A stretch of DNA of 64,000 bases from Arsenophonus sp052174475 (GCA_052174475.1 JBQMRO010000055.1:62001-126000); one strand, 5' to 3'. Shown: positions 18,829 through 29,910, counted from the stretch's first letter. The notes: a model not told the origin generated them from the letters alone. Made by a program: numbers and translations.

Positions 18829-20489
18829 AGCTGCTGCTGATAAGTCATTATTGCTATTCGTGTATTACGAACTACATGATCAGGCTTAGGAATATTATCA
18901 GGCAGTCTTTCATTTCTACGTAATAAAAAAACCAATGAAATTTTTCCTTCTTTGCGTGATTGACTAAGCCATTTAGCAAAATTACTTTGATCAATTAAGC
19001 GAAATCGACTATCCGGATAATTCAAACCATATCTTAATTCACCTGATTTTTCATATAAAAAAATATCACCTTGGTGCAGTTCCCAAGCCAACGCTGCACC
19101 TAGTCCAACATTATTCGTCAGCACAAATTTACTTTGTTCCAACAAAGATATATTTTGCCGAATTAGTTTCTGTGGTAATTTAGAATCAATAGTGTCTTGC
19201 GGTAACATATAACTTATTGATAAGCTCAAAGCTAAAGAACATGCAGCACCACACATCCAATACCTGGCATTGGATATTAGACTAATATAGACAATAATTA
19301 ACCAAATGCAAAAAACCGTTACACCTAATACCAGTTTAGGCCACTCAATTGGTGTATACAGAGGATTCTCAACAAACAATCCCATAATAATTAAAGTAAT
19401 AATCGTTAATATGGCAAAAACGATATTGATAACTCCATTAAATTTAATGGGTGCTAGATTGCGATTTTTAATACAATCAACCGCATATTTTGCCATCATC
19501 AATGCAAGCGGCGCCATAACTGGCAACATATAAGTAAGTAATTTACCTTTAGCAATACTAAAAAATACGAAAGGAACCGTAAACCAACAAAGCAGAAAAA
19601 ACATCTCCGGATTAATTTTTCGTTCTTGCCAACTCTTATATATTGCACCTGGTAAAAGCCCTAACCAAGGTATTACACCAAGTGTAATAATTGGAATATA
19701 AAACCAAAAAGGCGTCTTATGTTGAGCATTTTCTGATATAAAGCGTTGAATATGTTCTACCCAAAAAAAGTAATGCCAATAATCAGGTTCATATTTATTA
19801 ACAGTTAATACCCAAGGAAGGCTTATCAATGCCGCACTAATTATGCCTATACTACCAAATTTAAGCATCTCAATAAAACGTTTTTGATAAAACATAACTG
19901 GCAGCATGACAATAACTGGAATAGCTAATGCTAAAAAGCCCTTAGTCATAAAGGCTATACCGCAGGTAAACCCCATAACTGCCCAGGCAAGTAACTTTAA
20001 GGGAATCGTCAATGCTTTTAATAACCAAAAAGAACATACCATACAAGCAGTAAGCCACATGGTAAGCATCGGATCCAGTACGCTATAGGTACCAATCGAA
20101 AAAACTAAAAACATCGAAACATATATTAAACTGGCAATAAACGCGACATTTCGATTACACCACAATACTATCGCCAAGTAGTAAATTAAGCTTGTGGTGA
20201 CTATAATCGAAAATACAGCGCCAAAACGGACTGCAAAATTAGTATCACCAAATATCATTTGACTAATATTATTTATCCAATATCCTGCTACTGGCTTTTC
20301 AAAATAGCGAATATTAAGCAAATAAGGCACAATCCAATCACCTTTTTGTAACATTTCTCGACTAATTTCTGCATAACGCGTTTCATCTGGCTGCCATAGC
20401 AATCTCCCATTTAACGGTACTAAATAAGTAAAAATAAAAAAAAGTGCTAATAAAAAAGCACCTATTTTTTGTAACTGTTTACTTAACAT
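18825..20489 (-). CDS. arnT: Undecaprenyl-phosphate-Ara4N:lipid A transferase ArnT
   Basis: Inner-membrane GT83 glycosyltransferase that transfers L-Ara4N from undecaprenyl phosphate to lipid A phosphates at the periplasmic face. It has 554 residues (E. coli 550). About a dozen hydrophobic segments are visible. The N-terminal catalytic loop LLWQPDETRYAEISREM near residues 30-46 carries the conserved DE..RY and the following RYFEKPVAGYWIN is typical. It starts 6 bases after arnD and overlaps arnE by ATGA. It looks intact although its donor pathway is broken at arnB. Confidence 0.95.
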   Translation of the reverse strand: MLSKQLQKIGAFLLALFFIFTYLVPLNGRLLWQPDETRYAEISREMLQKGDWIVPYLLNIRYFEKPVAGYWINNISQMIFGDTNFAVRFGAVFSIIVTTSLIYYLAIVLWCNRNVAFIASLIYVSMFLVFSIGTYSVLDPMLTMWLTACMVCSFWLLKALTIPLKLLAWAVMGFTCGIAFMTKGFLALAIPVIVMLPVMFYQKRFIEMLKFGSIGIISAALISLPWVLTVNKYEPDYWHYFFWVEHIQRFISENAQHKTPFWFYIPIITLGVIPWLGLLPGAIYKSWQERKINPEMFFLLCWFTVPFVFFSIAKGKLLTYMLPVMAPLALMMAKYAVDCIKNRNLAPIKFNGVINIVFAILTIITLIIMGLFVENPLYTPIEWPKLVLGVTVFCIWLIIVYISLISNARYWMCGAACSLALSLSISYMLPQDTIDSKLPQKLIRQNISLLEQSKFVLTNNVGLGAALAWELHQGDIFLYEKSGELRYGLNYPDSRFRLIDQSNFAKWLSQSRKEGKISLVFLLRRNERLPDNIPKPDHVVRNTRIAIMTYQQQL

Positions 20490-20495
20490 TAAGCG

Positions 20496-21389
20496 CTATA
20501 CCTCGTGTTGACACCCTAGCCAACCCTCACGACCCGGAAAAGATGAACGAACAACTTTTCCTTGTGGTAAAGAATATATATCATTTGGAATGAATTCATG
20601 TAATGGACAAAATATCATTTCTTCTGTAATCATTCTCTCTAATAAGGAGTCAAATTGCATCGATTTAGACATACCCTCTACTTCAGAATGAACAGTATAT
20701 ACAGGTGTTCCTGTATCTTCCTTCATCGCATTAATAATAAAATCATTATAGTTTTCATCTTTAACCAAACTTCCAACGACTTCATCATAAGTCGGTAGTG
20801 TCACAGGAATTTGTACCGTACCAATTGAACCATCTAATAAAATAGGACGAAAAGGATGGGTACCACGACAATCACTATTGTAATCAAATTTAAAATTTTC
20901 TTTTGCCATTAATACACGTTCATCAGATCGCCAACCAGCTACAGCTGAACATTTAACGATAGCGCCTGTTACAGCCTCAAGTGCATCTACACCTAATTTA
21001 ATTTGTTCAACTAATTTAACTATTGGCCATCTATCTACATTAGTTTGCCAACCTTGATGATCCCATGCATGTAACCCAACTTCATGACCTTCATCTAATG
21101 TTTGTTTCATTAAATAACCTAAATTATTAGCTATTTTTTTACCTGACCACGCTGTACCGGCTAAAAAAATACCCCAACCATATACTGATGTCGCATTCAA
21201 TTTTAACATTTTCCATAAAAATTTAGGTCGAACCATGCGCCATAAATGTCGTCCCATATTATCTGGACCAACACTGAAAAAAAAACTGGCTCGAATTTGA
21301 TATTTAAAGAGCACTTTAAGTAATTGTAATACACCTTCTTTGGTACCTTGATAGGTATCTACATCAATTCTTAAGCCAATTTTCTTCAT
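20496..21389 (-). CDS. arnD: 4-deoxy-4-formamido-L-arabinose-undecaprenyl-P deformylase ArnD
   Basis: Removes the formyl group from undecaprenyl-P-Ara4FN at the inner membrane. It has 297 residues (E. coli 296). It is a polysaccharide-deacetylase (NodB-type) fold: RIDVDTYQGTKEG near residue 7 holds metal-binding Asp residues, EVGLHAWDHQGWQ near 99 the His pair, and VYTVHSEVEG near 229 a late conserved His. Its start overlaps the arnA stop as TAATG, so it is translationally coupled. No lesion is seen. Confidence 0.95.
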   Translation of the reverse strand: MKKIGLRIDVDTYQGTKEGVLQLLKVLFKYQIRASFFFSVGPDNMGRHLWRMVRPKFLWKMLKLNATSVYGWGIFLAGTAWSGKKIANNLGYLMKQTLDEGHEVGLHAWDHQGWQTNVDRWPIVKLVEQIKLGVDALEAVTGAIVKCSAVAGWRSDERVLMAKENFKFDYNSDCRGTHPFRPILLDGSIGTVQIPVTLPTYDEVVGSLVKDENYNDFIINAMKEDTGTPVYTVHSEVEGMSKSMQFDSLLERMITEEMIFCPLHEFIPNDIYSLPQGKVVRSSFPGREGWLGCQHEV

Positions 21390-23389
21390 TATTTTTTATC
21401 TAATTCTTCCACAGCAGCTTGCAAAAAAAAATCTAACGTTTCATCAATAGTCTGATTTAGATCAATAACTGGCTGCCAATCGAGTAAGCGATACGCATTT
21501 TTAATACTCGGTCTACGATGCTCAACATCTTGATATCCCTCACCATAGTAACTACTACTTTCAATTTTTTTGATGCCAGCAAATGGAGGGAAGTATTTAC
21601 GTAACGGATGTTTTTCAAAACTATTAAGTAACATATTAGCTAATTGAGCAATACTTACTTCATTAGTTGGATTACCAATATTAATAATATGACCATCACA
21701 TTTTTCATCTTTATTTTTAATAATACGAAATAATGCTTCAATACCATCTTTAATATCAGTAAAACAACGTTTTTGAGCACCACCATCAACTAATTTTATC
21801 GGTGAACCTTCGACCAAATTTAAAATTAATTGGGTAATTACTCGTGAGCTACCAATACGGGCAGAATGTAAACTATCGAGACGTGGACCCATCCAATTAA
21901 ACGGTCTAAATAAGGTAAATTTTAACCCTTCTTTAGAGCCATATGCCCAAATAACGCGATCCAATAACTGTTTAGAAACAGAATAAATCCAACGTTGTTT
22001 ATTAATTGGCCCAACAATTAAACGAGAGGTATCTTCATCAAATTCTTTATCATCACACATTCCGTAAACTTCAGAAGTTGATGGAAAAATAATACGTTTA
22101 TTATATTTTATACAATAACGCACTATCTTTAAATTTTCTTCAAAATCTAACTCAAAAACTTTTAATGGGTTACGGGTATATTCAATTGGTGTTGCAATAG
22201 CAACTAATGGTAGAATAATGTCACATTTTTTAATATGATATTCAATCCACTCAGTATGAATACTGATATCACCTTCAACAAAATGAAAACCCTGATTATA
22301 GCCAAAAAAGGGATCATTAATAAAACGTGAAACAGCAGACGAACTGATATCCAAGCCATAGATATCGTAGTGACCATCTGCTAATAAACGTTCGGTTAAG
22401 TGATTACCAATAAAACCATTTACACCCAAGATTAAAACACGCTTACGCCATTTTACCTTTATCATTGGTTTAGTACCAATACGTACGCCCTTCACAATTC
22501 CCGTATCAGCCGCTAAACGCGATCCTTCAACACATAAACCAGATCCATTCTGGCCAGTTAGAATTTCAAGCACACCTTGACCGCAAGCTATTTCTAATGG
22601 CTCACTAGAAATGATTGTACCCGGTAATTTACTATGTGATTTTTCTAGCACATTGGCACGCCAGATAATTATTTTACTCTCAGATAAATAAGTAAATGCG
22701 CCTGGATATGGCTTGGTTACTGCTCGAACTAAGTTATTCACTTCGGTTGCAGATTTAGACCAATCAATTAAACCATCTTCAGCGCGACGACGACCAAAAT
22801 AGGTTGCCTGACTCTCATTTTGTGGCGTTTCTGAATAATTAGCTATTTTAATTAAAGGTAATATATCAGTCAAAAGCTGTTCAGCCGCCTGGCAAATTTT
22901 CTTATGTAATATTAATGCAGTATCTGTTGCATCAATACAGATTCTTTTCTGTCCAATAATATCACCCGCATCTACTTTAGCTATCATCTTATGTAAAGTG
23001 ACACCGGTCTCTTTTTCACCATGCAAAAGAGCCCAATTAATCGGCACACAGCCACGATATTTAGGTAATAAAGAACCATGTAAATTGAAAGCTCCTTTAG
23101 GAGCTAATGCCAATAAATCTTGGCTAAGTACATGACGATAGTAAAAAGAAAAAATGACATCCGGTTTTATTTTTTCAATGTGCTCAATCCAAAGTAAATG
23201 ATTGATATTTTTTGGTGCAAATACAGGCAAGCTCATCTCAGCCCCCAAGCAGGCAACTGAGGAAAAGAAATGATTTTCTTTTGGATCATCTGTATGTGTA
23301 AAAACAGCCTGAATTTCAAAGCCGGCCTTCTGTAGGGCTTTTAATCCTACACAACCAATATCATGGTAAGCAAAAACAACAGTTTTCAT
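21389..23389 (-). CDS. arnA: Bifunctional UDP-Ara4N formyltransferase / UDP-glucuronate decarboxylase ArnA
   Basis: The C-terminal half oxidatively decarboxylates UDP-glucuronate to UDP-Ara4O and the N-terminal half formylates UDP-Ara4N. It has 666 residues (E. coli 660). The formyltransferase shows AFNLHGSLLPKYRG near residue 101 (catalytic Asn and His) and KVDAGDIIG near 138 (Asp). The decarboxylase shows GVNGFIGNHLTERL near 323 (NAD loop), PSTSEVYG near 436 (Ser-Glu pair), the YSVSK Tyr/Lys near 468 and EHRRPSIKNA near 625 (Arg). It overlaps arnC by TAATG. Both activities appear intact, although ArnB, which acts between them, is dead. Confidence 0.97.
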   Translation of the reverse strand: MKTVVFAYHDIGCVGLKALQKAGFEIQAVFTHTDDPKENHFFSSVACLGAEMSLPVFAPKNINHLLWIEHIEKIKPDVIFSFYYRHVLSQDLLALAPKGAFNLHGSLLPKYRGCVPINWALLHGEKETGVTLHKMIAKVDAGDIIGQKRICIDATDTALILHKKICQAAEQLLTDILPLIKIANYSETPQNESQATYFGRRRAEDGLIDWSKSATEVNNLVRAVTKPYPGAFTYLSESKIIIWRANVLEKSHSKLPGTIISSEPLEIACGQGVLEILTGQNGSGLCVEGSRLAADTGIVKGVRIGTKPMIKVKWRKRVLILGVNGFIGNHLTERLLADGHYDIYGLDISSSAVSRFINDPFFGYNQGFHFVEGDISIHTEWIEYHIKKCDIILPLVAIATPIEYTRNPLKVFELDFEENLKIVRYCIKYNKRIIFPSTSEVYGMCDDKEFDEDTSRLIVGPINKQRWIYSVSKQLLDRVIWAYGSKEGLKFTLFRPFNWMGPRLDSLHSARIGSSRVITQLILNLVEGSPIKLVDGGAQKRCFTDIKDGIEALFRIIKNKDEKCDGHIINIGNPTNEVSIAQLANMLLNSFEKHPLRKYFPPFAGIKKIESSSYYGEGYQDVEHRRPSIKNAYRLLDWQPVIDLNQTIDETLDFFLQAAVEELDKK

Positions 23390-24381
23390 TATTTTTTTTC
23401 CTGATTTTTGTCAGTATCTTGATGAACACCAACTATTTTTTGAATGAAGTAACGTGGGCGGGCACGAACATCATTATACATTCTTCCAATATATTTACCG
23501 AGTAATCCGATAGTAATAAATTGCGCACCAATAAATATAAATAGAATGGCAAATAACGTAAAAACACCCTCTACCGCCCACACTGCACCAAAAATAAGAC
23601 GTAAAATAATTAACAGAAGCGTCAGTAAAAATCCACTTGCAGCAATAAAACTACCAACAACACTCAATAAACGTAACGGAGTAGTAGTTAAGCAAGTAAG
23701 TAAATCAAACATTAAATTTATTAGTTTCATTAAGCTATATTTTGAATCACCAAACTCACGTTCTGCATGGGTGACATCGATTTCAATTGTTCTTTTAGCA
23801 AATGCATTTGCTAAAATTGGAATAAATGTACTACGTTCATGATACTGTAATATTGCATTAATAATATTACGCCGATAAACACGCAACATACAGCCATAAT
23901 CGCCCATTGTTCGCCCTGTTGCTTTAGTGATCATGATATTAATGATTTTCGACGCTGTTTTACGAAACAAAGAATCTTGACGATTCGTCCGTCTGGTACC
24001 GACTACGTCATACCCCTCTTCGGCTACCTGTACCAGATGTGGAATTTCTTCAGGTGGATTTTGCAAATCACCATCTAGGGTAATCACAAGGTCACCAGTT
24101 GCTTGTTTAAAGCCAGCCATAATAGCTGAATGTTGTCCATAGTTACGATTTAAAATCATTACGATAATATGATTTGCCGAATTTTCAGCAGCATCCATCA
24201 GAAATTTAGCAGAATTATCAGCACTACCATCATCAACTAAAATTAATTCATATGGTTGTTTCAATCTCTGACAGGCAGCTAATGTTCTTTCCAATAATTG
24301 GGGTAAGCTTTGTTCTTCGTTATAAATAGGAATAACGATAGAAACTTTTTTTATTTCTTCAAAATTATTTTGAAAAGACAC
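23389..24381 (-). CDS. arnC: Undecaprenyl-phosphate Ara4FN transferase ArnC
   Basis: GT2 glycosyltransferase that links Ara4FN to undecaprenyl phosphate at the inner membrane. It has 330 residues (E. coli 322). VSIVIPIYNEEQSLPQLLER near residue 13, LVDDGSADNS near 48 and VITLDGDLQNPPEEIP near 95 give the DxD-type nucleotide-sugar site. A conserved SKYSLMKL near 213 precedes two C-terminal membrane helices (about 235-300) and GKYIGRMY. It is now the first intact gene of the operon, because arnB upstream is decayed. The promoter must lie in or before the arnB remnant. Confidence 0.95.
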   Translation of the reverse strand: MSFQNNFEEIKKVSIVIPIYNEEQSLPQLLERTLAACQRLKQPYELILVDDGSADNSAKFLMDAAENSANHIIVMILNRNYGQHSAIMAGFKQATGDLVITLDGDLQNPPEEIPHLVQVAEEGYDVVGTRRTNRQDSLFRKTASKIINIMITKATGRTMGDYGCMLRVYRRNIINAILQYHERSTFIPILANAFAKRTIEIDVTHAEREFGDSKYSLMKLINLMFDLLTCLTTTPLRLLSVVGSFIAASGFLLTLLLIILRLIFGAVWAVEGVFTLFAILFIFIGAQFITIGLLGKYIGRMYNDVRARPRYFIQKIVGVHQDTDKNQEKK

Positions 24382-24389
24382 TACTCTCA

Positions 24390-25540
24390 GCTCCGAAAAA
24401 AAATTTTATTAATAGCAAGAACAACTTAATCAATATCTTGAGTAAGCATGTCAGGGAATAGTAACAATGAACATATAGTATTCAAGTTCTATTCAAAATT
24501 AGGTAGAAAATAGAGATAGCTAGTGTTCTCTATAATATTTTTGCGTATGGGAACCTCGCTAGGAAATGCAGACCTTATACCTATATGCTTCTCTTTTAAG
24601 CATTCCATAATACTATCACAGTCAATAGCACAGTCAGCTTTATCTACTTCGAACCATAACAAATATGGTTAGCATGTAAATGCGGATCATCAAACAGATT
24701 CAACATTTTTAAAGGCTGATTGGCCTGAGCCTATCGATAATAGGCAATAAGATCAGTATGACATTTATTTATCTGTGCTAACTTTTTTAATTGAGCAACT
24801 GCAATTGCTGCAGAAATCTCATAGAAATTATATTTAAATTCAGGCTCAATAATATCAGACTATGGTTTATTGCCTTGTATTTATCAATCGAAACCATCTA
24901 TACACCTAAACCATAAAATTTAAACATATCAGACATGTGGCTAAGCTAAGGCATCACTATAGATAGCGACTAAACTTTCTCCGTCAGAGAAAGTGATATT
25001 TTAATCGCATGAAATGAAAATGTCGTGCCCTGTTGAGAGATCTATTCACTTTTATACTGAATACCTGCGGCATGATCCCCGCATCCTCAATCAATGCAAT
25101 ATTTTTTTACGTAATCTTACGTAACACGTTAAGATTGCATTACAGACAGTATCCGGTACCTGGATACTGGAATAATCGATTTTATCTTAAAGGTAATAGC
25201 GTTCTTAACAAGAGATCAGCTTGACTATTAAAATGTTAATATCTACATCAATCATGATTAAATTCGCCTTTAATAGGTAACCCATATTAATGGTTAAAAC
25301 TCATGGTTAATAAAAACTTCATTTCCAGGGTCAATTCCTAAGGAGCTAGAAGCGTTTTGGATACCTGATGCTTTTCCTAATAAAAGCAATTGGATGTTAA
25401 CAATAAAACTTATGGCGAAAGTTTTCTTCAAGTTGATGATTTTTGATTAAGTGGTGATCTATACAGAATATAATATATTTACAACCACCATAATTTATTC
25501 GATCAGCAATAGGTGATCGAGAAAAATAAAGAAAAATCAT
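24390..25540 (-). pseudogene. arnB: UDP-Ara4O aminotransferase ArnB pseudogene
   Basis: PLP aminotransferase remnant heading the arn operon. Broken reverse-strand frames span the whole gene: FSRSPIAD near 25510, LEENFRHK near 25430, IEDAGIMPQ near 25080 (family IEDAAHAVG), FSFHAIKNITFSDG near 24990 across a frame change (FSFHAIKNITCAEGG, which holds the PLP lysine), KYNFYEISAAIAVAQLKKL near 24820 (KYNLTDINAAIALTQL) and GLHFLA near 24570. Many stops and indels make it clearly dead, more so than the lightly damaged arnE and arnF. Confidence 0.88.
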
Positions 25541-25754
25541 TTATAAGATTAACCTATTAAAAATTATTTAATATTTTTAAAAGTCAGTTTTCTATAGTAA
25601 CATAAAATAGCTTAACTACACATTAACATGATAATAACCGTTCATTTATCTAGATAGATAAAGAATAATTTATTAATTCTACTTGGCTATAGAAATTTCA
25701 TATTAATTAAGCAATTTAAAAAAAAATAAAATTTCTAATCTTTTTTAATAAAAA

Positions 25755-27155
25755 AGAAGTTATTAGCAAATCTAGTCTATGATGATCATGCTAAGGGAGG
25801 CTCAACAAGATTCTTCATGAATCTTGTTCTCTATCCTTACATTAGACGTTGTCTATTACCATGTTTAGCAGATCAAATCTCCACTTAGCCGATTCTAGTT
25901 TTTCTAAGCAGATAGGAGCAGCTTAAATAGCATAAGAGTTGTTTTATCGAATTATATTACTCGCGCATCGACTTCGTATCTTCACCATTGCAAAAAGCCG
26001 ATTCAATCAGATTCAGCTCTCTTATGATAACCAGTGCTCTAACTGGAAATCGTAGCATGCCAGCTGTTCTTCTCGATCTTTCCACAACTTCTTCATCGCT
26101 TCAGAATATTCACTGAAAACCATTGTCAACAAAAACATCAAGAGGGGTTTATTATCGGCATCATAAATCTTTTCTAGCCAGTGGGAAACACTCACTTTTT
26201 TTTGCAGATCACCATTAACTTTTGGTTGGATACTTTTTAGGGAGTTGAAGTTAGCACATCAGCTATTTTGATTAGCTAATGTAAGGTTGGTTCCACATGT
26301 TCAGGAATATCTTTGACATTACATTCTAAAACTAAGAGTTCTAGTCTTCCGTAGGAAGACTAGAAGATTCGGTTAAGTTACGGCTCACCAGCCATTGAAA
26401 GTTATGCCCAGATTTCTTCTGACTTTCAATAACATTCTTCAAACACAATAAGCTAATTATGTACACGCGTAACTCCTATCGATAATAACTAGAAGATAAA
26501 GGTAATCAGCTTGCCTGACAGTACGGTTATGCCATTAGCCAAGAAATAAACGTAGCATGTATCTACAAATCACATATACCATATTGCCAATGATCTTAAA
26601 AACATTTCTATTTCAGACTACTGATAATACCTCAGAGAGGTCATGTTTTTTCTTATCGAAAAAACCTAGAGCTTTGTAAAATCACCAGTGGAAATTCCTC
26701 TAAAGTATAGGAATTACAGCAACTCTTCACCGCTTTTGCACGCTTCAAATAAGGTGGCAGCAATTAGCTATTGAAGTATATTTCACTATTACCGCTGCAA
26801 TCTTTAACTTTAAGCACTTTAATCTTAATATCGTTAATACCCGTCTACATTAAGTTCGCAACAGCAAATAATCGTTACGAATTAAGCATACCCGCCCATC
26901 AATAAATAGGCGTTCATAATCTTTTTACAATCATGCCTTCGAGCACTGCTTCAACAATATACCCATCACCTACTTATCACCATTACTGATAAGTTCATGC
27001 AAGGGATTAACCGGTAATATTTGATTTCGCGTTTACCTATAAGGTAAATTTTTTATGCCATTTCATCTCTTTTTTATTGAAATCAACTATAAAAATCAAT
27101 CAGCATGATATGCGATCATCTACAAAACATCATATACCAAAAACGAACATAACTT
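25755..27155 (-). mobile_element. Degraded IS256-family element, copy 3
   Basis: Full-length relic of the same element, 3' end near 25755 and 5' end near 27150, lying between arnB and ihfA. Landmarks match copies 1 and 2, with frames destroyed. It separates the arn region from the translation cluster. Confidence 0.8.
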
Positions 27156-27207
27156 TATAATCAGATAATAAAAAGCCGCTAAAGCAGATATTTAGCATAA
27201 TAATTCA

Positions 27208-27504
27208 TTATTCATTAAGCTTTACCTTTTCAACCCGACTTTTCAATTTTTGCCCTGGTCGAAAAGTTACTACTCGACGAGCACTGATGGGGATATCTTC
27301 TCCGGTTTTTGGATTTCGACCTGGTCGTTGACTTTTATAACGCAGATCAAAATTACCAAACCTTGACAGCTTTACCTTCTCCCCATTTTCTAATGAACGA
27401 CGAACTTCTTCAAAGAAAAGTTCAACCAGGTCTTTTGCATCACGTTTATTTATACCCAGTTTTTCGAACAAACTTTCTGACATTTCAGCTTTTGTAAGCG
27501 CCAT
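27208..27504 (-). CDS. ihfA: Integration host factor alpha subunit
   Basis: Nucleoid protein that pairs with IHF-beta, binds the minor groove and bends DNA sharply. It has 98 residues (E. coli 99). MALTKAEMSESLFEKLG opens the helical dimer domain. The beta-arm RPGRNPKTGEDIPISARRVV near residues 60-79 carries the intercalating Pro, and VTFRPGQKLKSRVE follows. It starts 4 bases after pheT, as in the E. coli pheST-ihfA operon. Its retention in so reduced a genome is notable but common. Confidence 0.97.
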   Translation of the reverse strand: MALTKAEMSESLFEKLGINKRDAKDLVELFFEEVRRSLENGEKVKLSRFGNFDLRYKSQRPGRNPKTGEDIPISARRVVTFRPGQKLKSRVEKVKLNE

Positions 27505-27508
27505 AGGT

Positions 27509-29896
27509 TTACTCCCTCAAGGAGGCTTGAAATCGCCGTTTTAACGCAGCAACACATTTATCAACAGTTGCAGAAATTTCTTCTTCTTTGAGAGTACGGT
27601 TTATATCCTGTAAGATTAAGCTAATAGCAAGGCTCTTATAACCTTTTGCTACATCTTTACCAGAGTACACGTCAAATAAATTTATGCCAACTATATGATT
27701 TATATTAATTTTCTTGCATTCAGCTAATATATCCGATGTTGCTACTTCTTCTGATACTACAACAGAAATATCGCGTCGGTTGGCTGGGAAATGTGAAATC
27801 ACATTTGCTTTAGGGATAACACGCTCTGCAACGGTATCCCACAGCAATTCAAAAACAAATGTCCGACCATTCAAATCTAGCTTATTTTCTAGTTCAGGAT
27901 GAATAACGCCTACATACCCAATATAATGATTATTCAGATAAATCCCAGCGCTTTGTCCGGGATGAAATGCTGGATCAGAGTGAGCTTTATAAAAAATATT
28001 ATCTAATTTTCCGGTTAATGCCAGTATTGCTTCAACATCACCTTTGATATCAAAAAAATCAACAGCACGTTTTTCTTGTGACCAATGCTCTTCATAGCGA
28101 TTACCAGTAATCACACCTGCTAACATCAATTCTTGCCTAATATCATGTTCTGCTGTTACATCCGGCACAAATCGTAAGCCAGTTTCAAACAGTCGAATGC
28201 GATTTTGTTGACGATTTTGATTATAAATTACTGTAGTTAGTAAGCCTGACAATAAAGAAAGCCGCATTACCGACATTTCAGCTGAAATAGGCTCAGGCAA
28301 AATCATCGCATCGGAATTTGGGTGCAGCAGTTGCTGAATTTTAGGATCAACAAAACTATAGGTGATTATCTCATTATAATCACGATCAATTAATAAAGTT
28401 TTCACTCGTTTTAAAGGCAGAACTGATTCAAAACATGGACTTATGATTAGATTTGCCTGTAAAGGCATGTCAGGTATATTATTATACCCATAAATACGGG
28501 CTATTTCTTCAATCAAATCTTCTTCAATTTTTATATCAAAACGCCAAGATGGAGCAACTATCTGCCAATTATCTTGTTCACTAATCACTTGACAACCTAA
28601 GCGTTTAAGGATTTGAGTAACGTTAATGTCCGGAATACTATGACCAATCAAACAATCTAGTTTTTTCCGAGTCAGGGTTATTTTTACCACTTTTGGTAAA
28701 CTTGCTTTATGGCTAACATCAATAATATTTCTAACATCACCACCACAAATTTCAACTATTAATCTGGTCGTGCGTTCCATAGCTTTATACTGTAGTTGAG
28801 GATCAACACCTCGCTCAAAACGGTGTGAAGCCTCAGTATGAAGACCATAATTACGTGCTCGACCAAAAATTGCTAATGGATTGAAAAAAGCACTTTCTAA
28901 TAAGATATTAGTAGTATTTTCATTAATACTGGTATTTTTGCCCCCAAAAATACCGGCAATTCCTAAAACATTTTTTTTATCAGCAATGACTAAAGTATCT
29001 TGCTGTAAAATTACTTTTCTGTCATCAAGCAAAACTAATATCTCATTTTGTTTTGCCATTCGAACAATTATTGCTCCATTTAAGCGATCAAAATCATAGG
29101 CATGTAACGGCTGACCTAACTCTAACAACACAAAATTAGTAATATCAACTATAGGATTAATAGGACGAATGTCCACTCGACGTAATTTTTCTATCATCCA
29201 GCTAGGAGTTTGCACTTTAATATTAATACCTTTTATTACTCGTCCTAAAAATCGAGGACATGCCACTGGTGCTTCCACCAGAATAGGAAAAATAGTAGTA
29301 CTACTACCTTTAACTGGTTCAATCTTTACCATATTTAATTCTAGATTATTGATAGCCGCAATATCGCGAGCGATACCTAAAATACTTAAACAATCAACAC
29401 GATTCGGAGTCAAACTTACTTTAAAAATACAGTCATCAAGTTGTAAGTAATTACGAATATCGATGCCAATAGGTGCGTCGTGTGGTAGCTCAATAATACC
29501 AATATGGCTATCAGAAATAGCAAGTTCAGAATAAGAACAAAGCATACCTTCAGAAAGTTCATCGCGGAGTCTTATCGCTTTTATTTTAAAATTATCAGGT
29601 AAAACCGCGCCAACTATTGCTACAGCGACTTTTAATCCTTTACGGCAATTTAGTTCTCCACATACAATATTAAGTAGTTGTTCAGTGCCAATATTGACCT
29701 TTGTTATACATAATTTATCTGTTTTAGGATGTTTAACACATTCAACAATCTCACCAACTACTACACCTTGGAATTGGCCGGCAACAGGTTTAACATCATC
29801 AATCTCCAAACCAGCCATTATCATTTGCTCTGATAAGGCTTCACTACTTATTGCTGGATTTACCCATTCACGTAACCAAAATTCACTTATTTTCAT
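27509..29896 (-). CDS. pheT: Phenylalanyl-tRNA synthetase beta subunit
   Basis: Beta subunit of the alpha2-beta2 PheRS. It has 795 residues, exactly E. coli length. In order: an EMAP/Arc1p-like tRNA-binding domain (VVVGEIVECVKHPKTDKL near 45), the B3/B4 editing domain (TPNRVDCLSILGIARDIAA near 163, DITNFVLLELGQPLHAYD near 247), B5 (IEEDLIEEIARIYGYNNIPD near 460), the catalytic-like core and the C-terminal anticodon-binding FDX-ACB domain (FPANRRDISVVV near 707). It lies 14 bases downstream of pheS. No damage is seen. Confidence 0.97.
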   Translation of the reverse strand: MKISEFWLREWVNPAISSEALSEQMIMAGLEIDDVKPVAGQFQGVVVGEIVECVKHPKTDKLCITKVNIGTEQLLNIVCGELNCRKGLKVAVAIVGAVLPDNFKIKAIRLRDELSEGMLCSYSELAISDSHIGIIELPHDAPIGIDIRNYLQLDDCIFKVSLTPNRVDCLSILGIARDIAAINNLELNMVKIEPVKGSSTTIFPILVEAPVACPRFLGRVIKGINIKVQTPSWMIEKLRRVDIRPINPIVDITNFVLLELGQPLHAYDFDRLNGAIIVRMAKQNEILVLLDDRKVILQQDTLVIADKKNVLGIAGIFGGKNTSINENTTNILLESAFFNPLAIFGRARNYGLHTEASHRFERGVDPQLQYKAMERTTRLIVEICGGDVRNIIDVSHKASLPKVVKITLTRKKLDCLIGHSIPDINVTQILKRLGCQVISEQDNWQIVAPSWRFDIKIEEDLIEEIARIYGYNNIPDMPLQANLIISPCFESVLPLKRVKTLLIDRDYNEIITYSFVDPKIQQLLHPNSDAMILPEPISAEMSVMRLSLLSGLLTTVIYNQNRQQNRIRLFETGLRFVPDVTAEHDIRQELMLAGVITGNRYEEHWSQEKRAVDFFDIKGDVEAILALTGKLDNIFYKAHSDPAFHPGQSAGIYLNNHYIGYVGVIHPELENKLDLNGRTFVFELLWDTVAERVIPKANVISHFPANRRDISVVVSEEVATSDILAECKKININHIVGINLFDVYSGKDVAKGYKSLAISLILQDINRTLKEEEISATVDKCVAALKRRFQASLRE

Positions 29897-29910
29897 ATAA
29901 AAATTCTGTC

